DNA of 64,000 nt from an uncultured Saprospiraceae bacterium (GCA_938041445.1 CALISO010000018.1:20385-84384), one strand, 5' to 3'. Shown: positions 19,215 through 29,754, counted from the first letter of the stretch. The notes: generated by a model not told the origin, from the letters alone. Numbers and translations: made by a program.

Positions 19215-20624
19215 ATGGGTAGAAAAAGAGCAAAAGATGTGATCGTAAACGATGTCAAGTTTAGCGGAATTGCAGATAGAGGTAAAGCGGTAGGACGAGA
19301 TGCAGAGGGCAAGGTCTACTTTGTCGATGGAGCCGTGCCTGGTGATACTGCTGACATCCTCCGTATGCGTAAGCGCAAAGGTGTCTACCAAGGCAAAGTC
19401 GTCAAGGTTACTGACCCTTCTCCTCATCGAATAGAGCCATTCTGTGAGCACTTTGGGATGTGTGGTGGCTGCAAGTGGCAGCACCTCAACTACGAGACAC
19501 AGCTATCAGAGAAGCAAAGAGTAGTCGCTGATGCGATGAGGAGGATAGGTGGTATTGATACTGATGTAAACGCCATCCTCGGTAGTGAGAAAGAAACATT
19601 CTACAGAAACAAAGTCGAATATAGCTTTAGCACTAAGAGATGGTTGACTGACGAAGAAATCAAGAGTGACAAGACTATCACACAACAGCCCGCCGTGGGA
19701 TTTCATAGCCCAGGTGCCTTTGACCGAGTCGTAGATATCGATAAGTGCTATCTACAACATGACGTCTCCAATGAAATCAGAAATCACCTCCGAGAAGCAT
19801 CTATAGAACATGGTTGGGAGTTCTACGATGCGAGAACACATCAAGGATTTCTGCGCAATATCTACCTCCGCAATAACCGTAAAGGACAATGGATGCTCAC
19901 TGTCTGTTTCAATCACAAAAAGGATAACTTACATATTGTTGTGATGGAGAACCTCATTGCGAAGTTTCCACAAATCTCTTCAATGCACTATGTCATCAAT
20001 CAGAAAGTCAATGACAGCATATCAGACCAAGAAGCGATACACTACTGGGGAGATACTCATCTAGAGGAATCGCTTGACCACGTCGCCTTCGACATCGGAC
20101 CAAAGTCATTCTTCCAGACGAACACCTATCAAGCAGAAGTAATGTACCAACAAGTCGTACGTATGGCTAATCTATCTGCAGATGACAATGTCTATGATCT
20201 TTATACAGGTATTGGTAGTATTGGCCTCTATCTAGCGAAGAATGCAGGACACATCGTAGGGATAGAAGCAATCCCAGAAGCAATCGAAGATGCCAAAATC
20301 AATATGACTAAGAATGGTATCACCAACTGTACATTTTACGCTGGCGATGTCAAAGAAATACTGTCCTCCGCATTCTGGGAAAAGCATGGTCGACCAGATG
20401 TCTTAATTACTGACCCACCTAGAGCAGGAATGCATGCAAATGTCGTAGATATGCTGCTGACATTAGAGTCACCTCGAATAGTTTATGTCAGTTGCAACCC
20501 AGCAACACAAGCAAGGGATCTCAAACTTTTGGCAGAAAAGTATGATGTCAAAGAATTACAACCGATAGACATGTTCCCACATACTCATCATATTGAGAAT
20601 ATCGCATTGTTAAAACTTAAGTAA
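19215..20624 (+). CDS. rlmD: 23S rRNA (uracil1939-C5)-methyltransferase RlmD/RumA-type
   Basis: TRAM domain, CGGCKWQHL, DLYTGIGSIGLYLA, DPPRAGMH, VYVSCNPATQARDL. Confidence 0.93.
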   Translation: MGRKRAKDVIVNDVKFSGIADRGKAVGRDAEGKVYFVDGAVPGDTADILRMRKRKGVYQGKVVKVTDPSPHRIEPFCEHFGMCGGCKWQHLNYETQLSEKQRVVADAMRRIGGIDTDVNAILGSEKETFYRNKVEYSFSTKRWLTDEEIKSDKTITQQPAVGFHSPGAFDRVVDIDKCYLQHDVSNEIRNHLREASIEHGWEFYDARTHQGFLRNIYLRNNRKGQWMLTVCFNHKKDNLHIVVMENLIAKFPQISSMHYVINQKVNDSISDQEAIHYWGDTHLEESLDHVAFDIGPKSFFQTNTYQAEVMYQQVVRMANLSADDNVYDLYTGIGSIGLYLAKNAGHIVGIEAIPEAIEDAKINMTKNGITNCTFYAGDVKEILSSAFWEKHGRPDVLITDPPRAGMHANVVDMLLTLESPRIVYVSCNPATQARDLKLLAEKYDVKELQPIDMFPHTHHIENIALLKLK

Positions 20625-20664
20625 ACAAGTACTAATGCATCATAACTGGCATCATCTGAAAACT

Positions 20665-21981
20665 ATGAAAACTTTATTACTTTCTATCCTTCTCATTCTG
20701 TTATCGATTAATACGCAACTATTTGGTCAGTTGACAATTACCGAACTAGGTAAACTGCCAGAACCAGTCGCTAACAATGCTGTGACAGAAGGATTCATAG
20801 ATGGAGTACCGTATCTGTTTTCTTTCGCAGGAATCGACAGTACTAAAACCTTCTCAAGTACACATCTAAAAAGTTTCAAGGTAAATCTAGAAACTGGAGA
20901 ATCTGAACGTATTGCAGATCTACCTGGAGATCAAGGACTACTAGGTGTCGGTGCAAGTAGGATTGGTAATATCATCTACATCGTTGGCGGCTATACGGTC
21001 AATAGTGACGGTAGTGAAGTGTCGTCTCCCAAAGTGAGAAGGTATGACATCGAAAATAATATCTTCTTGGAAGATGCTGCAGACTTAATCATTGCTACAG
21101 ATGATCATGTACAAACAGTATGGAATGATAGTCTACTTTATGTCATCACTGGATGGAGTAATACTGGCAATATCAGAAATACTCAAATTTATAATCCTAC
21201 TACAGATATATGGACAGAAGGAACATTGGTACCCAATATTCTGTATCGAGCCTTCGGTGCAAGTGGTACGATCTTGAATGATACCATATACTATTTTGGT
21301 GGAGCTACTTCATCAGGAAGTTTCGGTATCCAAAATAGACTTATCAAAGGTGCTATTAACCTCAACGATCCGTCCGAAATCACTTGGTCAATCTCTACAC
21401 CCAATCCAGATATTGATGGATATAGAATGGCATCTACAGTCGTGGGAGAAGAAGTGCATTGGGTAGGTGGATCGAATAATACCTACAACTACAACGGGAT
21501 CGCTTATGATGGGTCTGGTGGAGTATCTCCATCCAATCAAGACATTACACTAGATGTTAATGAAGGAAACTTAGATAGAATTATTTATCCCAAGATCCCA
21601 ATGGACCTGAGAGGTATTGCAAATATTTCTGACAGGATAAAATACATTGCTGGTGGTATGGAAGACGACCAAGTAGTATCGGACAAAGTGCTAAAACTTG
21701 AGTGGGCAAGTACACCAAGCAGTACTTCTAAACATTTAGATACCAAGAAGTCTATCGAGGTGTTCCCAAATCCTGCCACTAGTCATCTCAATATCAGCAA
21801 TCAAGGAAGTGAACTCATAATTAGTTATCGTCTCATCAATATCAATGGTCAGACTATCCTAAAAGGACCAAGACAGGAAACGATTAATATAAGAGCACTA
21901 CCTCCCGGGGTCTATCATCTCGAGATAGAGCTTGAGTCTGGTAAACTGGTTACAGAAATTGTTCAGATTATTGATCTCTAA
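20665..21981 (+). CDS. Kelch-repeat secreted protein with T9SS sorting domain
   Basis: Kelch-type repeats (GNIIYIVGGYTVNS, NDTIYYFGGATSS); FPNPATSHLNISNQGS...GVYHLEIELESGKLVTEIVQI. Confidence 0.82.
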   Translation: MKTLLLSILLILLSINTQLFGQLTITELGKLPEPVANNAVTEGFIDGVPYLFSFAGIDSTKTFSSTHLKSFKVNLETGESERIADLPGDQGLLGVGASRIGNIIYIVGGYTVNSDGSEVSSPKVRRYDIENNIFLEDAADLIIATDDHVQTVWNDSLLYVITGWSNTGNIRNTQIYNPTTDIWTEGTLVPNILYRAFGASGTILNDTIYYFGGATSSGSFGIQNRLIKGAINLNDPSEITWSISTPNPDIDGYRMASTVVGEEVHWVGGSNNTYNYNGIAYDGSGGVSPSNQDITLDVNEGNLDRIIYPKIPMDLRGIANISDRIKYIAGGMEDDQVVSDKVLKLEWASTPSSTSKHLDTKKSIEVFPNPATSHLNISNQGSELIISYRLININGQTILKGPRQETINIRALPPGVYHLEIELESGKLVTEIVQIIDL

Positions 21982-22089
21982 GTTTGATTGTAGATACTAC
22001 ATTTTACTGTTAATAAGATATCACCAAAAACTCATACCAATACCCATACTTATTGTCGTTAAGTATATTCTAAATCTAATTTTTTATCC

Positions 22090-22449
22090 ATGAGTGTCAC
22101 AGAACGCATCCTCATCATCGAAAAAGAGCTGAAGGTCTACAACCATATCATCTCACAGGCAAAGCAAACCATCCTTGATCAAGATGTCACTAAGTACCCA
22201 ATCTTTGTGGCAAGCAAGTCAACAATAGAGTTAGGTATCAACATCATTGATCATAAAACAACTACTGCGCTATGGTCTATCAATGCTAGTTCACTTGAAG
22301 AATTCGTTGCTAAAAATGTGATTGACTCTTCCAAGATTGACAATTTCAAGCAGACGTATAAAAGTGTAGACACCTTTAATTGCTACTTCATCGTAAGTGA
22401 CATCGGCAATCAATTTGCCTATCTACCGACTATCACAAAGTCTACTTAA
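22090..22449 (+). CDS. Hypothetical protein
   Basis: Complete ORF collinear with downstream gene. Confidence 0.6.
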   Translation: MSVTERILIIEKELKVYNHIISQAKQTILDQDVTKYPIFVASKSTIELGINIIDHKTTTALWSINASSLEEFVAKNVIDSSKIDNFKQTYKSVDTFNCYFIVSDIGNQFAYLPTITKST

Positions 22450-22452
22450 TCG

Positions 22453-23292
22453 ATGCGGATCTATAATATATCGAGATTACTAGCCGCACCATTTTTAGCT
22501 GGAGCGGTCTACTGTGGATATGCAGCATCTGGTAATTTTCCGAATAAGGCAATGAGCAATTACATCTTGCCGTTGGGTCTTGTTGTGATGCTGATCTACG
22601 TCTTTCATAACCAGATAAATATCTGGTGGCTTAAGAAATATCCGATTCCACTTGATGAAAGGGATAGAGATATTCTGAATAGATATTCTGCTTACTATCG
22701 AGAATTGACAGTACAAGAAAGAATAGAAGTGGAGAATAATATCTTCCTAATGATCAAGACTAAGGAGTTTTCAGCGATGGGCTCTCAAAAAGAAGAAATT
22801 CCATATGATTTCAAACTTATCATCGCGATGTTAGGGGTAGAAATGGCTCACCATACGCGGACACCACTATTAGAAAACTTTGATAAGGTGATCTTGTATA
22901 AGCACCCTTTCCCAACACCTGTAATCAAGCAACTTCATACAGTAGAGATTAATGGTGAAGATGGAGTCGTTCTCTTCGCAATGGATCATCTCAGCGCAGC
23001 GACACATAATCCTGAGATGTACTATCACATTGGGTACCATGGATGGGCAGAAGCCTTTATGTATGAAAACCCCAATCTCGATTATCCAACTGAAGTACAA
23101 TGGCAGACAATAGAAGCTGTAAGTGGATTCTCTACTGCTGCGATTAGTGGAGCATTGGGATTACCACAAATTGACACACTGCCGATTGGCATAAGCCTAT
23201 ACTTTGTTAATGGTGAAAAGATGAAAGTAGTTGATCGCAAGCTGTATGATCAGTTAGAATCTATCTTTCATCGGTATGAGGCCATCGCATAG
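22453..23292 (+). CDS. MtfA-like (M90 zincin-related) membrane protein with degenerate active site
   Basis: N-terminal TM pair; Y..L...ER..VENNIFLMIKTKEF pattern and NPEMYYHIGYHGWAEAF where M90 has HExxH. Confidence 0.55.
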   Translation: MRIYNISRLLAAPFLAGAVYCGYAASGNFPNKAMSNYILPLGLVVMLIYVFHNQINIWWLKKYPIPLDERDRDILNRYSAYYRELTVQERIEVENNIFLMIKTKEFSAMGSQKEEIPYDFKLIIAMLGVEMAHHTRTPLLENFDKVILYKHPFPTPVIKQLHTVEINGEDGVVLFAMDHLSAATHNPEMYYHIGYHGWAEAFMYENPNLDYPTEVQWQTIEAVSGFSTAAISGALGLPQIDTLPIGISLYFVNGEKMKVVDRKLYDQLESIFHRYEAIA

Positions 23293-23317
23293 AATTCCTT
23301 CTAGATTAGGAATAAAT

Positions 23318-23352
23318 AAAAAGGCTTGACCTCTACACAGAGATCAAGCCTT
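23318..23352 (-). terminator. Intrinsic terminator of the 23396-24667 gene
   Basis: AAGGCTTGACCTCT-ACAC-AGAGATCAAGCCTT; U-tract on minus strand. Confidence 0.82.
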
Positions 23353-23395
23353 ATGCTTTATAAAAAGCTATGTCGTGTTGACTATAACGTCAAGC

Positions 23396-24667
23396 TTACT
23401 TCTTAATATCGAATGTATAGCTATCGTTGTTGTCAGTCGCAGTTGCGTTGATGTTAGTTACTTCTAGTAAATAGTATTGGCCATTAGCAAATACCGTGAA
23501 CAAGTCTCCTACAAGCACAACATTACCTGAATAAGTTGTTCCGTTATTATTATGGAAAATTGCAATATCTTCTATGAATGCCACATCGTCAAATGCAAAG
23601 AATTCAGACAAACCATTTTGACCTGGAGTCAATGTTCTAATTACTGCTCCATTTACAGGAGAAATCGTTTGTCTCCAATTAGTTGAATTTGGTTGCCCAG
23701 TATCAATACCATTATCTGCAATCTCCGCAGCAATATCAGTAGAACCTGTACTAGATCCATTATCAAGATCAAGACCCCCTGTTCCTGATGGTCCAGCTTG
23801 GTTAAGTAAGATTCCTAATAATGAAGTAACTGGTGTTCCAGATGAAACAGTACCAACATTCACTGTTTTGACAAACTCAGCAGTACCACCAGCGCTATCA
23901 GCGATGACAACTCTGTAATTTGCACTGCCTGAATCTTGAACTCTGATCAATAAGCTTAAATCCGCAAATCCACTTGTGTACTGAGAAGCAAATGGATTAG
24001 GATTAGCCGTGAAATCTGTAAAGTCAAACTCTAATCTAGAAAGATCAGAAATCAATACATCATCTTCATATACTGCAATTGACGCTAATTCACCAGTAAG
24101 TGGCGTAGCAGAAATGTTGATTGAATATAACGCATTAGGATCAAGATCAATAGACGCTGCTCCACCGACAGTTACATCTGGTGCATCTCCACCACCAGTC
24201 ACGCCTGCATCTGTATCAATAAAAATAGATGATGTCTGAGCACTTACTCCCGCAGCATCAGTCACTTCGAATGCGTAAGCACTTATCACTCCTTCTTCAT
24301 GAGCAGTGATAGTTACATCATAAGTAAATCCATTTCTATCGTCTCCAAATAGCAATACCGTCTCAGTTGAAGCCTGAACTCCATCAATTTGGAATCTAGA
24401 TCTGTCTACTAACGAACCATCTTGAAAAACTTCGAATGTATTAAGCTCTGCATCTCCTGCTAGTGCTGATACTCTTACCGTAAATTCTGTATTTGCGGCA
24501 ACAGCTGCATCTGAAGATATTACATCTGTACCTTCTAATAATGCAATCGTAGGGTCACCATCAAGGCCTCCACCTCCGCCTCCTGTATCGATAATGTCGT
24601 CCTCACAAGAAGTCATGAGCATAGCAGACATTGCTAACAAGAGTCCAAATAATTTGATTTGTTTCAT
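23396..24667 (-). CDS. Predicted lipoprotein with beta-rich repeats
   Basis: Lipobox LLLAMSAMLMTSC; Gly-rich linker; extracellular-type composition. Confidence 0.7.
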   Translation of the reverse strand: MKQIKLFGLLLAMSAMLMTSCEDDIIDTGGGGGGLDGDPTIALLEGTDVISSDAAVAANTEFTVRVSALAGDAELNTFEVFQDGSLVDRSRFQIDGVQASTETVLLFGDDRNGFTYDVTITAHEEGVISAYAFEVTDAAGVSAQTSSIFIDTDAGVTGGGDAPDVTVGGAASIDLDPNALYSINISATPLTGELASIAVYEDDVLISDLSRLEFDFTDFTANPNPFASQYTSGFADLSLLIRVQDSGSANYRVVIADSAGGTAEFVKTVNVGTVSSGTPVTSLLGILLNQAGPSGTGGLDLDNGSSTGSTDIAAEIADNGIDTGQPNSTNWRQTISPVNGAVIRTLTPGQNGLSEFFAFDDVAFIEDIAIFHNNNGTTYSGNVVLVGDLFTVFANGQYYLLEVTNINATATDNNDSYTFDIKK

Positions 24668-24781
24668 ACTTAACTAATTTTGTTTTGTGTTTAGATGTAT
24701 TATAGACGCAAAAGTAACTTGATTCCTTGCCTTAAGCACCTTCTTAACAACCTTTTAATACAAATCTAGGATAAACACTTA

Positions 24782-26218
24782 GTGAAATACCACTTTTACC
24801 AAAATATTGGGCTATTAATCTTGATTAATCTGTTGATCAAGCCACTCTATATATTCTGTATTGAGGCTGAAGTGCAGAACCAAATTGGTGACCAAGCTTA
24901 TGGTTTATACTTTGCAATATTCAACTTTCTCTTCATCTTTCAATGGATTCTTGATCCAGGCATTCAAAATTTCAACTCACAATTACTTTCCAAGGAGCGA
25001 ACCCTCTTACAAGAGACTATTAAGCATACAATTACAGCAAAAGTCATCACTGCTGCTGTATTTTTCATAGGTATTGGGTTTATCGGTTGTCTGATTTTCG
25101 GATGGCACTTGCTCCCTATCATTCTATTGATGTTAGGTAATATGATCCTCCTCTCTTTTGCTGTTTTCCTGAGATCGCATTTTTCTATTGTCGGATCGTA
25201 TGTGACAGATAGCATATTATCTTCTGTAGACAAGTTACTCTTAGTCTTAGCGCTGGGCTATGTCTTATACGTAAGTCCAACTGAGATAACAGTGTTGCGA
25301 TTTGTACAGATTCAAACTATTGTACTCATAGCTAGCGTGCTTGTAATCGGCATATGCTTTTTAAGACGATTTTCAGGAGTCGAGCTCAAATTTGAATTAC
25401 CACAGATCAAATCCATCATACAGAAGTCCTTCCCATTTGCCTTAATATTTATCTTAATGTCGCTTTACAATCGGATGGATGGTATTATGCTGAAGTTTTT
25501 GGTTGATGACAATTCTTTATCGGCAGGAATCTATGCTGCAGGATTCAGAGTATACGATGCGATGAATATGATCGGCTACCTATTCGCAGGCTTACTATTA
25601 CCTATGTACGCCAATGCGATAACCCACTCAGAGCGGCTTCACAACCTTTATGATGAGTCTCTCAGACTTATGCTTGTCATCGCCATATTGGCAAGTTTTG
25701 GTACATTCTTCTACAGTGGCGAGATATTGAGTATGATTTATGACAATGTTGATGATCGCCATATTGGTGTCTTTAGAGTGTTATCGTTGAGTTTTTTCTC
25801 TGTTGCATTGACATATATCTACAGCACTCTGATGACGGCTTCCGCCAAATTGAAGATCTTTAATCGGTTACTAGGGCTCGGAGTGGTCGTCAATTTTGGT
25901 CTCAACCTATACCTTATCCCACGTCTACAAGCAGAAGGTGCTGCTATTGCCACTTTTATCACTCAAGGATTACTCCTCATAGGACAGATTGTCCTTGTCT
26001 TCTCAACATTTGCCTTCAAGGTGGACTATCGACTCTTCTTTCAGGTATTAAGCATTATTGCCGTGACGATTGCCGCTTACCTAATAATTCAATCATATCT
26101 ACCTATTCACTTCATTTTTCAGCTCTGTTTAGGTGCAATAATTAGTTTGGCATACATATTGGCACTTAACTTTTTACGTTTAGACACTATCAAGGCAAGA
26201 AACCTAAAAGAAAACTGA
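24782..26218 (+). CDS. Polysaccharide flippase (Wzx/MATE-like)
   Basis: About 12-14 predicted TM segments, oligosaccharide flippase pattern; GTG start; followed by Wzz-like and O-antigen ligase-like genes. Confidence 0.8.
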   Translation: MKYHFYQNIGLLILINLLIKPLYIFCIEAEVQNQIGDQAYGLYFAIFNFLFIFQWILDPGIQNFNSQLLSKERTLLQETIKHTITAKVITAAVFFIGIGFIGCLIFGWHLLPIILLMLGNMILLSFAVFLRSHFSIVGSYVTDSILSSVDKLLLVLALGYVLYVSPTEITVLRFVQIQTIVLIASVLVIGICFLRRFSGVELKFELPQIKSIIQKSFPFALIFILMSLYNRMDGIMLKFLVDDNSLSAGIYAAGFRVYDAMNMIGYLFAGLLLPMYANAITHSERLHNLYDESLRLMLVIAILASFGTFFYSGEILSMIYDNVDDRHIGVFRVLSLSFFSVALTYIYSTLMTASAKLKIFNRLLGLGVVVNFGLNLYLIPRLQAEGAAIATFITQGLLLIGQIVLVFSTFAFKVDYRLFFQVLSIIAVTIAAYLIIQSYLPIHFIFQLCLGAIISLAYILALNFLRLDTIKARNLKEN

Positions 26219-26234
26219 GAAAACTACACCAATC

Positions 26235-27332
26235 TTGAATTCAACCGATACTAATCATCAGATACTAAGGCCACTACTACTATTGTGGGATCAGAAGTTC
26301 AAGATACTTGGGTGGAGCTTCTTGATATCCGTGATTGCGGCTGTCCTAGTACTTCTCAAGCCTAACTACTACGAGTCATCGAGCTTATTCTATCCTGCAA
26401 GCACAGATCTTGCTAAGCCACTCCCAATTGGCAATATGTCTAAAGACATCGAATACTATGGCGAAGCAGAGGATCTTGATAGATTACTAGCTATAGCGAG
26501 TTCTGGAGAACTGAAAGAATATCTAATAGATAAATTTGACCTCTATGATCACTATGATATAGATACATCTAGCTCCAAGGCAAGATATGCAATGGACCTA
26601 ATGCTCAACAAGCACTACAATTCCACTAAGACAAAGTTGGATGCAGTGAAGCTTTCTGTGGAAGACAAAGATCCTGAATTTGCAAGAGATATGGTCAATG
26701 CCGCAACGCATAAACTCAGTGAAATTGCACAGCGAATAGTCAAGGAAGGCCAAAAAATCCAACTCGGCAGTTACAAGTCCACAGTCATTCAAAAAGAAAA
26801 AGGTTTGAAAACACTGACCGATACGATCGGCAGATTAAGAGATAAATATCAGATCTACGACCTCCAGAGTCAAAGTCAAGCTTATTCAGAATTACTTCCA
26901 CAAGCGGAGGCGAATCTATCCAATGTCACAAGTAGGTATCTATCACTGAAGAATAGTGGTATTCATAGAGATACACTCTCCGTCCTCAAATCGAAAGTAG
27001 ATGGCTACGAAGCTCAAATCGCAGACCTTAGAATTAAGCTAAAGAATTTCAATGAAGGATATCTACCATTGCAATCCCTTCAAGAAGAACAAGAAGATTA
27101 CCTCACTCAACTTAACCTCGATAAGCAACGAGTAGCGCAATTGGAGTCGGCATATCAGTCCCCATTCAATGCAATTCACTTGATAGAATTGGGTGAGGTT
27201 CCATTCATCAAGTCTAGACCTAAGCGGACCTTTGTTGTCTTAGGCGTTGCGATAGCAAGTGTTCTGTTTTTAAGTCTACTCGTCTTGATTCAAGACTTCA
27301 TAAAGTCTATTAAGATTAACAAACCAGAGTAA
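26235..27332 (+). CDS. Wzz-like polysaccharide chain-length/export protein
   Basis: N- and C-terminal TM, long coiled coil, IKSRPKRTFVVLGVAIASVL C-terminal motif; TTG start. Confidence 0.82.
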   Translation: MNSTDTNHQILRPLLLLWDQKFKILGWSFLISVIAAVLVLLKPNYYESSSLFYPASTDLAKPLPIGNMSKDIEYYGEAEDLDRLLAIASSGELKEYLIDKFDLYDHYDIDTSSSKARYAMDLMLNKHYNSTKTKLDAVKLSVEDKDPEFARDMVNAATHKLSEIAQRIVKEGQKIQLGSYKSTVIQKEKGLKTLTDTIGRLRDKYQIYDLQSQSQAYSELLPQAEANLSNVTSRYLSLKNSGIHRDTLSVLKSKVDGYEAQIADLRIKLKNFNEGYLPLQSLQEEQEDYLTQLNLDKQRVAQLESAYQSPFNAIHLIELGEVPFIKSRPKRTFVVLGVAIASVLFLSLLVLIQDFIKSIKINKPE

Positions 27333-27337
27333 GTCTT

Positions 27338-28774
27338 ATGCTTGCCTTAGCACGTCAACAGTCAAGTATTTTTCTAGGTGGCACAGCACTACTGGTGATC
27401 AGTGTGATTACAGCAATCTTAACAGACACTTGGATATTGCTAGTCGTACCCTTTATTTGTATAGCTGCCGTATTTGTTGTTTTGCGACCAGCAAGCATCT
27501 ATTACATCTTGTTTGCAGTCTTGCCATTCTCTACAGAAGTAACTCTGCCAGGAGGAATTGGAATGGACCTCCCAGCAGAACCATTGATGATTATCTCTTC
27601 TGGATTGCTCATTTTGATGGCAATCAGTCATGGACTGAAGTGGGATAGTAGATACTTTGTGAATAGTCTTACACTTACAATCCTTGGGGTGCTAGTATGG
27701 ACAGTCATCACGACGCTATTCTCTACAGAACCCGTGATCTCCGTCAAATATCTGCTTGCCAAACTGTGGTATATCATACCATTCTTTCTTGGTACAATCG
27801 TGATTTTTCACCAAGATCAAGATCGAATCAGAGCATTGATCAAGGTTATTGTCGGATCAACAATCATAGCGCTTTGCTATGTTGTAGCAAGGCATAGTCT
27901 GAGTGGTTTTGACTTTACAACTATCAATAGAGCAGGTAGACCATTCTTCAGAAATCATGTGAACTATGGTGCTTTACTCGTATTGATTCTACCCTATCTA
28001 GGGTATTTGTATAAAACGTCTAGGAATTCTATCAAAGGATTATTCTATGCAATAGCTCTTTGTCTCATATTATTTGCAATCTACACAACATACACAAGAG
28101 CTGCCTATGTCTGTGTATTTGGTATTATAGCCGGATATTTGATGATTAAGTACCGGTTAACGACAATTGCTTTTGTACTTGCTGGACTTGTTACTGTTAT
28201 TGGATTAGGGAGTATGGTTAAGCATAATGCCTATCTAGAGTATGCCCCAAATTATCAAAACACCATCTCCCATCACAATATTGACAACCTGATGGAGGCG
28301 ACGATCAAAGGTGAAGATGTATCAACAATGGAACGGGTATATCGTTGGGTGGCAGGAGTTAGAATGATTGCTGAAAAACCAATTGTAGGTTTTGGCCCCG
28401 GAGCATTCTTTGAGTCTTATGAGCCATATACTGTGAGAAGTTTTGAAACTTATGTCAGTAACAATCCAGAGAAATCAGGTATCCACAATTACTATTTAAT
28501 GGTAACCTGCGAACAAGGGATTATAGGGTTACTATTCTTTTTATTGATGACAGCCATGCCGCTATTGCTTGCTGAAAGAGTATTTGCTACCGCTAAAGAA
28601 GAACAAATCAGATACATTGCGATGGCAAGTGCCTTATCCTTAATTACTATTGACTTACTCTTATTGATCAATGACTTGCTAGAAGCTGACAAAGTCGGAC
28701 CTTACTATTTCTTAAGTATCGGATTAGTAACAATCTGCTATGTGCATACACAGGTGACCAATAAAGCATCGTAG
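27338..28774 (+). CDS. O-antigen ligase/polymerase family protein
   Basis: Multi-TM; RVYRWVAGVRMIAEKPIVGFGPGAFFESYEPY, GIHNYYLMVTCEQGIIGLL (Wzy_C). Confidence 0.85.
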   Translation: MLALARQQSSIFLGGTALLVISVITAILTDTWILLVVPFICIAAVFVVLRPASIYYILFAVLPFSTEVTLPGGIGMDLPAEPLMIISSGLLILMAISHGLKWDSRYFVNSLTLTILGVLVWTVITTLFSTEPVISVKYLLAKLWYIIPFFLGTIVIFHQDQDRIRALIKVIVGSTIIALCYVVARHSLSGFDFTTINRAGRPFFRNHVNYGALLVLILPYLGYLYKTSRNSIKGLFYAIALCLILFAIYTTYTRAAYVCVFGIIAGYLMIKYRLTTIAFVLAGLVTVIGLGSMVKHNAYLEYAPNYQNTISHHNIDNLMEATIKGEDVSTMERVYRWVAGVRMIAEKPIVGFGPGAFFESYEPYTVRSFETYVSNNPEKSGIHNYYLMVTCEQGIIGLLFFLLMTAMPLLLAERVFATAKEEQIRYIAMASALSLITIDLLLLINDLLEADKVGPYYFLSIGLVTICYVHTQVTNKAS

Positions 28775-28799
28775 AATTTCCATACCACTAATAATGGTG

Positions 28800-28807
28800 T
28801 ATTTTTG
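28800..28807 (+). promoter_or_regulatory. -7 element TATTTTTG upstream of sigma factor
   Basis: TAnnTTTG match 17 nt before TTG start; no clear -33 box. Confidence 0.4.
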
Positions 28808-28824
28808 TTCAAAACAAGTACGAT

Positions 28825-29424
28825 TTGTCAGAAACTAAACCAGACTATTCTAAGATATTCGATACAGAATTTTTACCTCATGCTGATGCATTGAAAACAT
28901 TCGCCTATCACCTCGCATATAATGAGGAAGATGCCAATGATCTTGTGCAAGAGACTTTTATGAAGGCGCATAGATTTATAGATCGGTACATCGCAGGAAC
29001 TAATGCGAAGGCATGGTTGTTTAAAATTTTGAAGAACGCTTACATCAATCAATACCGTAAGCGTTCGAAACAGCCAACAAAGGTTGACTTTGAAGATTTT
29101 ATAAATTATCATGATACTGATGAGGATGGCGGAGCGACTGGCTACCTAGATCTCAGAGAGGAATTGTTTCAAAGTATGATGGGTGATGAAGTCACTAACG
29201 CAATCAACGCGTTACCTGTAGACTTTAGGACTGTCATATTGCTCTGTGATATTGAAGGTTTTAAGTACGAAGAGATCGCCAAAATCATCGATATCCCTAT
29301 CGGAACAGTGAGATCTCGATTATTCAGAGCAAGGAATATGCTCAAGGAAAAATTGAAAGGATACGCTGATAAACTTGGTTACCACGACAAGCGAGGAATC
29401 AAAGAAAAATCCGAAGAAGAGTAG
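28825..29424 (+). CDS. ECF-type RNA polymerase sigma factor
   Basis: YNEEDANDLVQETFMKAHRFIDRY, LLCDIEGFKYEEIAKIIDIPIGTVRSRLFRAR. Confidence 0.93.
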   Translation: MSETKPDYSKIFDTEFLPHADALKTFAYHLAYNEEDANDLVQETFMKAHRFIDRYIAGTNAKAWLFKILKNAYINQYRKRSKQPTKVDFEDFINYHDTDEDGGATGYLDLREELFQSMMGDEVTNAINALPVDFRTVILLCDIEGFKYEEIAKIIDIPIGTVRSRLFRARNMLKEKLKGYADKLGYHDKRGIKEKSEEE

Positions 29425-29481
29425 ACTAGAATTAGAATTATTACTATTTTGTTATTGAATAAGATAAACTGATAAGCTGAA

Positions 29482-29724
29482 ATGGGAAGTCCAACAAATA
29501 CGTACTCTGTAGAAAAGAATGTGAGTCTGTACTTTGATAGTGCTCTGAGCAAAGAAGATGAGATTCAATTAATTCAAAAAATAGGGACTGATCCCCAAAG
29601 TCATCTTCTCTTCCAAAAAGAGAAATCCGCAAGAGACTTCCTCAGAAATAATTTAAAGAGATCTTGTTGTTCTGAAGACCTCATTAGGAATCTTCGTGAT
29701 ACTTACGTAGCTAACAACCCTTAG
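29482..29724 (+). CDS. Small anti-sigma-like protein (RsrA/zf-HC2-like fold without zinc ligands)
   Basis: Immediately downstream of ECF sigma; VSLYFDSALSKEDEIQLIQKI...LLFQKEKSARDFLRNNLKRSCCSEDLIRNLRD spacing as in ECF anti-sigma ASD. Confidence 0.6.
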   Translation: MGSPTNTYSVEKNVSLYFDSALSKEDEIQLIQKIGTDPQSHLLFQKEKSARDFLRNNLKRSCCSEDLIRNLRDTYVANNP

Positions 29725-29734
29725 CTACTTTTTT
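29707..29734 (+). terminator. Terminator embedded in the 3' end of the anti-sigma-like gene
   Basis: GTAGCTAA-CAACCC-TTAGCTAC-TTTTTT; includes stop codon TAG. Confidence 0.85.
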
Positions 29735-29754
29735 AATTTATACAGATATTTATC

